Assembly (NCBI GenBank): GCA_038501195.1 | Contig: JBBPUQ010000001.1 | Coordinates: 6,944,001 to 7,008,000, forward strand | Direction of reading: 5' to 3' | From: Nemania diffusa | Lineage: Eukaryota > Ascomycota > Sordariomycetes > Xylariales > Xylariaceae | Length of the DNA: 64,000 nucleotides | Shown: positions 40,142 through 51,155 of the stretch, one piece after another | Layout: each line of letters starts with the position of its first letter | Numbering within the stretch: the first letter of the stretch is position 1 | Made by a program: the position numbers and the translations under genes | The notes under the pieces: model-generated | What the model was told of the DNA's origin: nothing | The model's database searches: none | What the model saw: only the letters and a program-made list of their open reading frames with translations

Positions 40142-40981
40142 AAAAAGTAATTAATAAACTAAAACTAGAACAAATATAATAAAAGTTAATATAAAGCTTA
40201 AAATAAAACATTTTTAAAACAAAAAAACTTCAAGTATAAAAATAGCAGCTATTACAAAAAAATCAAAAATTAAATTATTAATTTAAACAAAAATTTAACA
40301 AATAACAAACTATAGTTAAAAACTTAAATATATAATATAAATAATTTAATAAATAATAAAAAAAATACTAAAAAAAATATTAAAAAAGATTTTGTACTAC
40401 TAAAAAAACATAGCTAAATTATTAAACTAAACATAAATTTAATAAATATTAACAAATATTTTGTAGTACTAGCAAAAAATAGTTAAATTATTAAATAAAA
40501 CATAAATTTAATAAATATTAACAAAGATCCTGCAATATTAGCAAAAAATAGTTAAATTATTAAATTAAACATAAAACTTATAAATATAAATAAAAATTCT
40601 GTTATATTAGCAGCATATAATTAAATCATTAAATCAAATATATAACTAATAAAAATAAATAAAAATTTTATATTATTAGCAATATATAATTAAATTATTA
40701 AAAACAGCATATAATAAATAAAAATAAATAAATATACTGTAAATTATACAATATTAATAAATATTTTAAAAAAAAACTTTTAAATAAAACAAGTACTTTC
40801 GATTAATGTTTTAGCTGTTTTGCTAAAAGTTTAAAAACAAGCGCTTTTAGCTAACATTTTGCCTATTTTAACAAAAGCTCTAGTTTTAAAAAAAAGTACT
40901 AAAAAAAAGCACTTTTTTAAAAACAGTACTTTTAAAACAGTTTTTATAAAAATACTAAACAAAAAAAAAAAAAAGTTATAA
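40142..40981 (+). pseudogene. Unknown gene remnant D2 with 23-residue tandem repeats
   Basis: Frame 2 runs to a final AAG TTA TAA at 40,973-40,981. Stops inside it are TAA/TAG at positions where Gln is expected, several of them at the same place in each repeat. The centre is five 23-codon repeats (40,385-40,735). The tail after the repeats (from about 40,750) reads LSINVLAVLLKVQKQ-like, then AKALVLKKSTKKKHFFKNST-like, ending in a run of Lys. The 5' part (40,142-40,380) has more stops. The likely product was a charged, helix-repeat protein, with Glu/Asp now Lys/Asn. I do not recognise the family. Confidence 0.55.
40385..40735 (+). repeat. 69-bp (23-codon) tandem repeat, five units
   Basis: Units start near 40,385, 40,451, 40,520, 40,589 and 40,658. 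The translated pattern is K-x-x-x-I/V-L-A-x-x-S/N-stop-I-I-K-x-N-I-x-L-I-x-I-N, with the stop (TAA) in place of Gln. For example, unit 3 reads KDPAILAKNS, stop, IIKLNIKLININ. The unit length is a multiple of three, and the same codons are constrained in every unit, as expected for a protein repeat. Confidence 0.85.
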
Positions 40982-42948
40982 TTTATAAAGTTAGTTAAAT
41001 TTAGATTTTTATAGTTAAATTAAATAATAATAAAAATTAAAATAGTTAAATATTATAAATTTAAATATTTGTTTAAAAACTAACTTAAAAAATAAAATAT
41101 ATAAAATTAATTATATATTTTGTTTTATAAAAGCTTATATAGTTAAACAAAATAAAAAAGTTAATTATTTAAAGCTAGCTTAAAAAATAAAATATTTAAA
41201 TCAATTATATATTTTATTTTTTAAAAGCTTATTTAGCTAGTTAATATAAAAAAATTAGTTTTTAAAAACTAGCTATATTTTATAGCTTTTTTTAAAATTT
41301 AAATAATATAACTGTTATATTAAATTAAAACTATACTACAAATAAAAGCAAAACTATATTTGACTTTTTTTTTACTATAAGTTTTAAAAAAGTTTATTTA
41401 TTTTAAAAGTAAGTAATTATTAATATTATTAGTATTATTAATATAATTGCTATTATTAATATAGTTAATATTATTAATAGTTAATATAAAACTAATGCTA
41501 CTTTTGTTTTTTATATTATATTGTTTAATGTGTTTTTTTTATTTAGTAAGCTTTAAAAAAAGCTTTTTTTACTTTTTTACAAAATTTATAACTATATTAA
41601 AACTATGTTTATTGTTTATATTTATAGCATATATTAATTAATTTACAATTATATTTAATAAATTAAGCTGTATAAATATATTAACAAGTAAAAACAGCAG
41701 TTTTATAATATAAAAATATATGCTAAAACAATAATATAATTAGCTTTTATATAAAACAAAACAAGCTATTAAAAACATAAAAAACTGTTTAAAATATATA
41801 TAAAAGTTGCTGTTGCAACTTTTTACTATTAAATATTTTAATAAAACAATAAAGCTAGTATACTTTTTAAATTTATGTAGTATTATTTGTTAAACAACAT
41901 AATATTAATATATTATAAAATATATATTAAATATTTATAGTTTAAGCTAGTTTTTAGCTAGCAACAAATAAATAGCTATTATAAATAAAAACATTTAGTT
42001 TAAAAAAGTTAATACGTTATAATTTAAGTAATTTTTTATACAATAAGTTAAAAAGCTAAAGTAACAGTAAAAAATACTAAAAAAGTCAAATCGTTAATTG
42101 TTACTATGTTTTAATAATTATAAATATAAAAACTTTATATATTTAAAATTAAATATAATAAAAATATAAGTTTTAGTATAAGCTTTATAATAGTTAGTTC
42201 AGTTGTTTTATAATATATAATAAAAGTTTTAATAATTAAATGTAATATTTTAAGCAGTTTAAACTTTAATATATTAATAAATAAAAGTTTTAGCTTTTTA
42301 AGCTATAATTTTAATTTAGCTATTTAATATTAACTATATATACAATAACTAAAAGTAGTATTTATATTTATCGAATTTATTATTAGCTATATTTATTTTA
42401 AACTGCTGCTGCTGCGTTAAAATAAATAGCAGCAATATACTGCTATCGAATAATATATCGCTTTTTTTAAACAAAACAATAATTTCTTTTTTTTTTAGTG
42501 CTAAAAATACTTTAATATAAAGTTTATATAAATTAAAAAGTATAAAAATATAAAAATAACTACTATTAAAGTTTAATAAACTTTTATATAAAGCAATTTT
42601 AACAATAGTACTAAAAAAATTTAATTGTTTAAATAATTTTTTATAAACTTTAAAAAAGTCAAAGTTATATATATAAGTAATAGTTTGTAGTACTAGTTTA
42701 TATATTTTACTATATAGCTTATATACTTTGTTATATTATTTAAGCAATGTTATATATATTAATATTTGTATTATATTTGTTTATAATATAGTTTTAAATA
42801 AAGTATTAGTTTTAATAGTATTTTATATAGTATTTTATAAATATAGCTATTTATTGCTATAAAATAGTTTTAAAAACAATAAATATACTTTGTTTAAAAC
42901 AATATTGTTAAACTAGAGTATATATTACTAAAACATATTATTTAGTAA
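40982..42948. other. Tract D: repeats and hairpins, no defined gene
   Basis: Holds two imperfect hairpin blocks (41,085-41,150 and 41,165-41,230) of the form AAAAAATAAAATATTT...ATATTTTATTTTTTAAAAGC, a run of TATTATTAATA repeats (41,410-41,480), and a GC-bearing patch near 42,400-42,455 (CTGCTGCTGCG, AGCAGCAATA, TATCG). No frame could be followed for more than about 30 codons. Confidence 0.4.
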
Positions 42949-44200
42949 CTATATTATGTTATATTTGCATACAATATTTTTGATTTTAAGCTTATAGCAT
43001 TATTGCTTTTATTTATTAAAGAAACAAATACTGAACTTTTATTTCTATATTTAGAAGTATTAAAAGAATATATTGCTAATACAAATAAATTAAAACAGAT
43101 TTAAAAATAGCTAATTAGTATATAAGTATTTAATACGCAATTTTACTAAAAACTAATTAATAAACAAATTAGTATTAAACAAAACAAATATAACAAACTT
43201 TTTAATAAGCTTAATAAAACAAGTAATATATATTAATACTAAAGTATTGAAATTTTTAATTAAAACAAAAAAGCAAAAGTTATATTTTATATAGTTTGCT
43301 AAAACAAATAATTAATATATTTATATAAATATAAGCTGTTAAAAGTTAATAGCTATAAAGTATAACTATAAAATATAGCACTTGCAATAAAAGCTATAGT
43401 TAAACAGCAATATTTACAACAGTATAAAAAATAATAAAGCATATAGCTAGCTTTTATAATTTTAAAAAGCTTAAAAAATATGTTTTATGTTTATAAGCTG
43501 TTTAAAAATAAATATGCTAGCTTAAAAATAGTAAAAAGTTTGTATAAAATTAAAGCTTAATATAAGCAGCTTAAACTATAGCATATTAAATAAAAGCTAG
43601 TTTTTATTTAATGTTTAAAAATGTTGTTTATAAATATTATAAACTTTTAATTAATATAGCAAAAAAAGCTTTTTAGCAAGTTTTTTTATTATATTTAATA
43701 AATTTATATTTTAAAACAAGTTTTATAAATATAAATATACTACAAACTTTTTAAATATATAGTTAATTGTTTATTTTATATAAATTAAATATTTTAATTT
43801 ATAAAGTAATATAAATAATAAAGCTAAAACATTAGCTTAGTTTTTAAGCTTAACAATATATAGTATATTATAAAACTTGAAATTTATTTAAGTTGTTTTA
43901 AAATTTAATAAAACAAAGTTAATAGTTAATAAATATTTGCAATAAAAGTTACAAATTATTTTTTTTGAAATATTATTTGCAATAACATCTTTTATATTAT
44001 GTTTTTGCAAAATAATAATCGAACTAATAAAGTAACACAATTTGTACTTGTTATATAACTGTTTTAAATACTTTTAAAACCTAGCAATATATTTGTATAG
44101 TATACAATATTGTAAATAAATCTAATACTTTTATATATAAACTTAAACTTTAGTTTATAGTATACTAGCTTTTGTTTATATTTAAACAAACAATATAAAA
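42949..44200 (+). pseudogene. Unknown gene remnant D3, possibly Gag-like
   Basis: Frame 1 is stop-free from 42,949 to 43,101 and again from 43,447 to 43,557. Elsewhere it is interrupted by TAA/TAG only, often at positions that would suit Gln, Arg or Trp. Readable parts include KETNTELLFLYLEVLKEYIA (43,018-43,077) and, near 43,495-43,560, LFKNKYASLKIVKSLYKIKA. A helical segment followed by a 'K.KYA....SLY.I...Y.QL' pattern is loosely like the Gag region of fungal copia elements, but this is a weak resemblance. Downstream the frame goes on with Tyr/Phe/Ile-rich residues to about 44,200. It could equally be an unrelated host gene. Confidence 0.42.
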
Positions 44201-44889
44201 TATTAGTTTATAATAATATATAAACAAAAATATTTAAACGCTAGTAATATATAGTTGTTAATAAATAAAAACTATATATTAAAAAGCAAATAAGCAATAT
44301 ATTGTTTAAAAACAAGTAGTATATTTAAAAAAAACAAATATATATAGTTAAATCTACTAATATTATAAATACTAAGTTATATATTATATGTTATATAAAA
44401 TATAACAAATTAAAAAATATAGTATAAGTTTTGTAACAATATAGTATAAAAAAAAAAAATATAAAATAAATAAAATATATATTTTAAAAACGCTTTTAAA
44501 AACTAAAACTAAATAATATAACTATTAATATTGTAATTTTTTTTAACTAAAAATTGTATTTACAATATAAAAAAAAAGTTTTTAGTTAATTAAAACAAAA
44601 GTTTAAGTTTGTTGTAATTTAATAGTAAATATTAAAACAGTATTTTTTAATATGTTAACTTTTTTTAAAATACTGTTTTATTTATTAAATTATTATTTGC
44701 TAAAATATTATTAAATATAGCTAAGTTATTATTAATAATATATTTAGTTAATTAAAACAAAGTATTGCTTTTTTTGTATTTATTACTGTTTAATATAGCT
44801 GTTAATATTACTTTTAATATATATTTAATAAAAGTATATAAAAAAGGTTTATAACTAAAATATTGAACAAGCTTAAAAAGGGTTAAAAA
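44201..44889. other. Tract D: no defined gene
   Basis: Moderately RIPped DNA with scattered short frames and no recognisable repeat ends. Confidence 0.35.
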
Positions 44890-45075
44890 AAAAGCTTAAA
44901 AAATAAAATATTTGCAAAAATTAAATATTTTATTTTTTAAAAGCTTTTAAATTATATAGTTTATTTTTTAAAAGCTTTTAGATTAAATATTTTGTTTTTT
45001 AAAAGCTTTAAATTAAATAGTCCGTTTTTTAAAAGCTTTTAAATTAAATATTTTGTTTTTTAAAAGCTTTTTAAA
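44890..45075. repeat. Tandem array, ~31-bp units with hairpin motif
   Basis: AAGCTT recurs at about 44,941, 44,971, 45,002, 45,032 and 45,063. Each unit reads TTTTTTAAAAGCTTTTAAAT followed by TAAATATTTTG. One unit keeps CCGTTTTTT (45,022-45,030), the apparently unmutated form of the motif. The left edge (44,895-44,940) forms a hairpin with the same word. Confidence 0.85.
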
Positions 45076-46130
45076 AATAGTAAGCAGCTTAGTTAATAAA
45101 TAAAAAAAACAAAAAATAAAATCGGCTAAAAAACGTACTACAGTTGTACACTTTTTAATATATTATTATTAATTAATATTAAATAAAGTTATATTTTTGC
45201 TTTAAAAAAGTAAAAAATTGCTATTTTAGCTAGTTATATAAAAAAGCTAAGTTAAAAGCTTTTTTTGCTAATTAAGCAATAAATAACAAGCTTTTTAAAA
45301 TATTAATACTTTTAATAAAATAGCTATTAACAATAATAACTTGAAGTTTAAATGTTATTTTGTTAGTTATTAAATAATTAAGTTTAAAATTAAACAAATT
45401 TAGCTTATTAAATATAGCGCTATTTAAATTTTTAACTATAGCTTTATTATTATTTGCTAAAAAAGTAACAAAGTTTGTTTTGTTTTAGTTATTATTATAA
45501 AAAAAGTTTAAAACTTTTAAACTATATTAAAAAACAGTATAATTTGAGCTATTAAAAGCAGCGCTTAGTATATAATACAATTAAAAAAGTAAACGCTAGT
45601 TATTTTTTAGTGTTTTAATTATACTAGTGTTATTAGGAAAAAAAATAACATAGCAGTAAAACAAAATATTGATTTAAAAGTTAATAAATTAAGTAGTTAA
45701 ATTGTTATAAGTTGCTATTAAAAATAATAAAAATTTATAATTTTAAAATCTAGTTGTATATTAATACTATAACTATATTAAAAGTTTAATTAAAATAAAA
45801 AATAGAGCAGTTGAGTTAAAAAGTAAGCTAATTAAGTCAAGTTGTAAATTGTTTTAAATAAAGTGTTGTTTAAAAAGCTATATTAATAGCAAAATAAAAA
45901 AAAAGCAGAACTAGCTATTTAGTTAAAAAGCTTTCTGTAGCAGTATTTTTTGTTTTTGCGCCCGCGCTTTGTTTTGTTTTTTCTAGCTATATTTAGCATT
46001 TAATAAAAGCATTGTTTTTATAATTGCACTAACAATAAAATAGTGTATAAAATATAAAACTAATAGCGTTATTTTTATAATAATATTAATAATAAAATAG
46101 TAATTAAAAGTATAAAATTAATAATGTTAT
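45076..46130. other. Right end of tract D, moderately RIPped
   Basis: Retains C and G in all contexts up to about 46,100, then drops to AT-only within some 50 bases. It contains a tiny GC-rich word, GCGCCCGCGC (45,958-45,967), unlike anything nearby. No gene could be followed. Confidence 0.4.
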
Positions 46131-48730
46131 ATAATAATTATAATAATAATTATAAAAAAAAATATAAAAATAAAATTAAAGTTTATTTTATAAAAAATAT
46201 ATAAATTAATAAATAAATAAAATATAATTATAATTATAAAATAAATTATTTAGTTTTTTTTATTATATTTATTTTAAAAATATATATATATATTTTATAT
46301 ATTTTAATTTTAAAATAATAAAATATAATTATAAATTTAAATATAAATATATATATTATAATAAATATATTAAAATAAAATATTAATATTATATTTTAAT
46401 AAGTTTTTTTATTTAAATTTATAATAATAAAAAAAATAAGTTAAATTTTTTTAAAAATTAATATTTTTTTTAATATTTTAATAAAATATTAAAAAATTTA
46501 ATAATAATTTTTTTTATATTTATAATTTATTTTATATTTAATATTTATTATAATAAATAAAAATTTTTTTAAAATTAATATATTTTTTAATATTATAATA
46601 AAATAATAAAATATTTAATAATTATTTTTTTTATATTTATTATTTATTATAGTTTATTTTATATTTATTATTTAATATAATAAATTTAATTTAATATTTA
46701 TATTATAAATATTATTTAATTTAAAATTAAAATAAAATTTATAATAATAATATTTATATTAAAAAAATTAAAAAAAGAAATTTTAAATAATATATATAAT
46801 ATATATAATATAAATAAATATATAAAATTTATAATATATATATAAAATAAAAAATATATAAATAATATAAAATAATTATAAAATATAAAATATATAAAAT
46901 ATATAAAATAAATATAATATATATAATATATAAAATATTTAAAATATATATATATAATTTTATTTAAAATATAATTATTTATTTTTAAAATTAATTTATT
47001 TTATTTATAATAATAATTTATTTATATAAATTTAAATTATTAATATAAAATATTTTTAATTTATATATATATATATTATAATAATAATATAATATTAAAT
47101 TAATTTAATTATTATTTTAATTAATAATATTAATTTTAAATTTAATATAATTTATTATTATTTTTAATTAATTTTATAAATATTTAATATTAATATTATT
47201 TTTTTTATTAATTATATTTTAATTTATATTATTTTTATAAAAATAAAATAAATTTTTATAATTTAAAAATATTTATATAAAAAATTATTATTATAAATAT
47301 AATAATAACATAATTTTATTTATTAATATTTTATTTAAAAAATATTTTTAATTATTATAATAATTTTAAATTTTTTATATTTATAATATTTAAATTTATA
47401 TTAAATAATTAAAAAAATATTTTATTTATATAATTAATATTTTATATTATAATTTATTATATAATTATAATTATTATAAATATTAAATTATATATTATAT
47501 TTAAATTTAATTTATAATTAAAATTATTATATTATTTTATAATTTAAAATTAAAATTATATATAAAAAAATTAAATATTAATTATTAAATATATTTAAAA
47601 AATATAATTTTAAATAATTTTTATTTTTATATATATTTAATATTTATAATTTATAATTTAAAATATATAAAAATTTAAATTTAATAATTAAATAAATATT
47701 TTAAAAATTATTAATTAATTATAAATTAAAAATATAAAATTAATTTAATTAATATTTATAATTTATAATTATAAAATTATAATAAATAAAATTTTAAATA
47801 TAATAAATTAAATAAATTATATAATAAATAAAATAAATATTATATTATAAAAAATATAAAATATTTAAAAATTTTAAAATTATAAAATTATAAAAACTTT
47901 ATTATATTATAAAAAATATTTAAATATAATTTAATATAAATTTTAAAATATAAATATAATATTATTATAATATTTAAAATTTATATTTAAAATTTATATT
48001 TATTATAATATTATTAAATTTTTTATTTTAATTAAATATTATTTTTTATTATATATATTAAATATATAATTATAATTATATATTTTAATTTTAATTTTTT
48101 AATTTTTTAATTTTTTTAATTTTTTTATAATAAATATATTTTAATTTTTAAATTTATATAATTTAAATTTTTATTTTAATTTTAAAAAAATTTATTTAAT
48201 ATATTAATTTTATTATATATTTTATATTATTTTATTAAATAATATTTATTATTAAAATAAATTAATTAAATTAATTTAATTATATTAAAAATATAATTAT
48301 ATATATATATAAATAATTAAATATTTTATAAATATTATTTTTAATATATTATTTTAATTATATATTATATAAAATTATAAAATTTAATTAATTATATTTA
48401 TTATATTAATTTAATTAATTTTATTATTTTAAATAAAAATATATTATATATAATATTATTTATAATTTTATAAAATTTATTAAATTTTTATTTATATATT
48501 TATAATAATATAAATTATATTAAATTAATTATAAATTTATATATATAAATATAAAAAAATTATAAATTTTTTATTTTAAATAATTTTAATTTAATAATAA
48601 ATTAAATAAAAGTTTTTTTTATTATTAATTATAAAATAAAAATATTTTAATTTATTTAAATTTAATTAATTAATTATTATAATTATTTATTAAATTTTAT
48701 TAAATTTATAAATTAATTTATAAATATATT
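46131..48730. other. Nearly pure A+T tract, no gene
   Basis: Between about 46,250 and 48,720 I count fewer than 15 G or C bases. No reading frame, family or LTR can be recognised. Short TA-rich palindromic stretches occur around 46,790-46,960. This is the expected end point of RIP on old repeats. Confidence 0.75.
48726..48730 (+). repeat. Target-site duplication of the solo LTR (ATATT)
   Basis: ATATT at 48,726-48,730 recurs at 48,997-49,001. In AT-only DNA a 5-bp match is weak by itself, but it sits exactly at the TGTTG and CAACA termini. Confidence 0.8.
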
Positions 48731-48768
48731 TGTTGGAATACTGGTATTGGTTACAACTGTATGTTGCA

Positions 48769-48807
48769 GTTCGTACGCTGCAGTACTTGTACTGCAGTCG
48801 TACGAAC
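48769..48807. other. LTR hairpin 1
   Basis: Arms GTTCGTACGCTGCAGTAC (48,769-48,786) and its complement (48,789-48,807), with a 2-base loop and one unpaired T. Eighteen base pairs. Confidence 0.9.
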
Positions 48808-48836
48808 AGGTATATAGTCACGTGGGCAGGCACCCA

Positions 48837-48889
48837 CTTCGTACGCTAGCAGAGATTTCATCTACGATGAAATCTCCAGCCGTACGAAG
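48837..48889. other. LTR hairpin 2
   Basis: Outer arms CTTCGTACG (48,837-48,845) and CGTACGAAG (48,881-48,889). Inner arms GAGATTTCAT (48,852-48,861) and ATGAAATCTC (48,867-48,876), with a CTACG loop. The outer stem shares TCGTACG with hairpin 1. Confidence 0.9.
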
Positions 48890-48960
48890 GAACTTCTTTT
48901 AGATTCAATCATCAATATAGACATAGTACAACTAGCTTTGTATTCTGTTCACGTGTGACC

Positions 48961-48982
48961 TATACGTACTATCGTACGTATA
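48961..48982. other. LTR hairpin 3
   Basis: Arms TATACGTAC (48,961-48,969) and GTACGTATA (48,974-48,982) with loop TATC. The word TATACGTACTA also occurs in the 5' LTR of C1 (around 20,631). Confidence 0.9.
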
Positions 48983-49329
48983 CAGCCCATTCAACAATAT
49001 TTAAATTTATTTATATTATTTAATATATTTAAATTTTATTAATTTTATATATATATTTTTAATTTTTTAATATTATTTATTTTATTAATTAATTAAATTA
49101 TTAAAATAAAATTATTATAATAATAATATTTAAATAAATAAATAAAATATAAATTAATAAAATAAATTAATAAAAATATTAATATTTATTTATTATATAA
49201 TATATAATAATTTTATTAATAAAAATTATTAATTTATTTATTTTATTTATATAATTTAAAATTTATAATTTAATATAATTTATATATATATATATATATA
49301 TATATAAATATATTTAATTAAAATTTTAA

Positions 49330-49700
49330 TAAATTAATTATATAAATATTAAATAAAAAAATTTATTAAAATTTTTAAAATTAATAAATTTTATATAAAT
49401 ATATATATAAATAATTTATATATATTTTATTTAATAATATTTTATATTTTAATATATATATATATATTAATATAAAATTTTAAAATTTAAAAATAAAATT
49501 TTAATATTTTAAATTATAATTATAAATTTATAAAATTAAAAATTAAAAATTAATTTATTTTAAAAATAATTTTTATAATATATATTTTATTTTTTTATAT
49601 AAAATATAAATAATAATTTTTATTAAATAATTAAAAATATATTAAATAAATAATTAAATAAAATTAAATTTAAATATTATAATTATAAAAAAATTTTTAA
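49330..49700 (+). repeat. Decayed C-family LTR end plus 5' internal fragment (C3)
   Basis: The stretch with TTAATATAAAATTTTAAAAT followed by TTAAAAATAAAATTT matches the C1 LTR block near 20,815-20,850. The next ~150 bp match C1 internal sequence near 20,960-21,110. Every remaining C and G of C1 is replaced by T or A. Low information content limits certainty. Confidence 0.5.
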
Positions 49701-50234
49701 TATTTTTTTAATTAAATTTATATAAAATTTAATTTAATTATAAATTTTTTTATATATTTTATAATTTTTTTTTTATTTATAATTATATTTATATTTATAA
49801 TAAAAATAATAATAATTATAATTATTAAAATAATTTAATATAATATATTTATAATTTTATATAATAAAATTAAATTTATATATAAAAAAAAAAAAAAAAA
49901 AAATTATATATTTTATATTAAAAATAAATTAAAATTTTTTTAATTATAATTAATTTAAAATTAATTATTAATATTAATTTTAATTTATATTATAAATTAT
50001 ATATAATAAAATTTAAATAAAATATAATATTATAATTATATAATATTATTATTATTTTAATATTTAAACAAAATATTTTATATATATAATATATATATAT
50101 AAATTTATTTTATAAATTAATTAAATATTTATTAATATTATATATAATAAAATATAATTAATTATTTATTAAATAAAATATAAAATATATAAAATAAATT
50201 TTAATATTTAAAATTTTATATTTTAATTATAATT

Positions 50235-50342
50235 TTATATATATATAATTAATTAATAAAAATTAATATTTTTAATATATAATTAAATTTATATATATAT
50301 AATTAATTAATAAAAATTAATATTTTTAATATATAATTAAAT
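50235..50342. repeat. 54-bp direct tandem duplication
   Basis: The word AATTAATTAATAAAAATTAA and its surroundings occur at 50,247 and again at 50,301 without a visible difference. This is a recent local duplication inside AT-only DNA. Confidence 0.85.
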
Positions 50343-50902
50343 TTATTTTTTATTAATTTAATATATTTTTTATATTTTTTATTAAATAATTTATATAATA
50401 ATATAATATTAATTATAAATTTATTTTTTAATAATATATTAAATTTAATTATATAATTATATAATAATTTTTATTTAAAATATAATATTATTAAAATTTA
50501 TAATATAATTAATATTTTTAAAATTTTTTAAATAATTATATAAAAAAATAATTATATTATTAAATTAAATAATTATTATATATAATTTATAAATTAATAT
50601 ATTTTTAATTATTTATTTATATTTAATTAAATTTTAATAAATAATATTATTAAAAAATTTAAATTTATAATTAATATAATTAAAATTTTAATTAATAATA
50701 TTATATTTTTATTATTTATAAATAATTTTATTATAAAAATAAAAAAATAAATTATATATAAATTATAAAATATAAATATTAATTTTTATTATAATTTTTA
50801 ATTTAATATAATTATATTAATTTTTTAAATATTAATAATTTAAATAATAATAAATAAATTATAAAAAATTTTTAATTAATAAATATTATATTTTAATATA
50901 TT

Positions 50903-51155
50903 TATTAAATTAATAATTTAATAAAATTTATATATATATATTAAATATATATAATTAAAATTTAAATTAAAATTTTTATTAAATAATTAAATAAATAAAA
51001 AATATAAAAATTTATTAAAATTTATAAAATTTATAAATTTTATATATATATATATATAAATTAATATAAAATTTTAAAACTTAAAAATAAATTTTAAATT
51101 TTATAAATTTTTTTAAATTTTTATATATATATATATATATAAAATTTTATTAATA
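50903..51155 (+). mobile_element. Solo or detached LTR of family C, fully RIPped
   Basis: Begins TATTAAATTAATAATTTAAT and ends TTATTAATA, aligning with the C1 LTRs but lacking about 55 bp in the middle. It is flanked by ATATT on both sides (50,898-50,902 and 51,156-51,160). It could be a true solo LTR, or the 3' LTR of the C3 remains to its left with the flank match due to chance. Confidence 0.7.

Larger units (their letters stand above)
48731..48996 (+). mobile_element. Unmutated solo LTR of a Ty1/copia element (266 bp)
   Basis: Starts TGTTGGAATA, ends CATTCAACA and is flanked by ATATT on both sides. Its G+C is 113/266 (42%), against less than 1% in the surrounding kilobases. TG...CA termini, a 5-bp target duplication and a size of 266 bp fit a copia LTR; the first ten bases are the same as those I recall for yeast Ty1 LTRs. 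No internal region is present, so it arose by LTR-LTR recombination after insertion. Its ends match the LTRs of element B with mainly RIP-type differences. It holds three hairpins built on CGTAC (listed separately) and a CACGTG palindrome at 48,820. It is probably too short for RIP to detect. Confidence 0.93.
48997..50902. other. Nearly pure A+T tract with old C-family pieces
   Basis: As AT-saturated as the left side of the solo LTR. Only fragments can be matched by eye: a decayed C-type LTR with adjacent internal sequence (see 49,330-49,700) and a 54-bp duplication (50,235-50,342). Confidence 0.6.

Noticed and set aside
46780..46960. TA-rich palindromic stretch as an origin or terminator
   Set aside because: In DNA made only of A and T such palindromes are expected by chance; nothing else supports a function.
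48731..48996. Unmutated island as a host regulatory element or small RNA gene
   Set aside because: TGTTG...CAACA ends, the flanking ATATT duplication and the matching ends of element B's LTRs identify it as an LTR.
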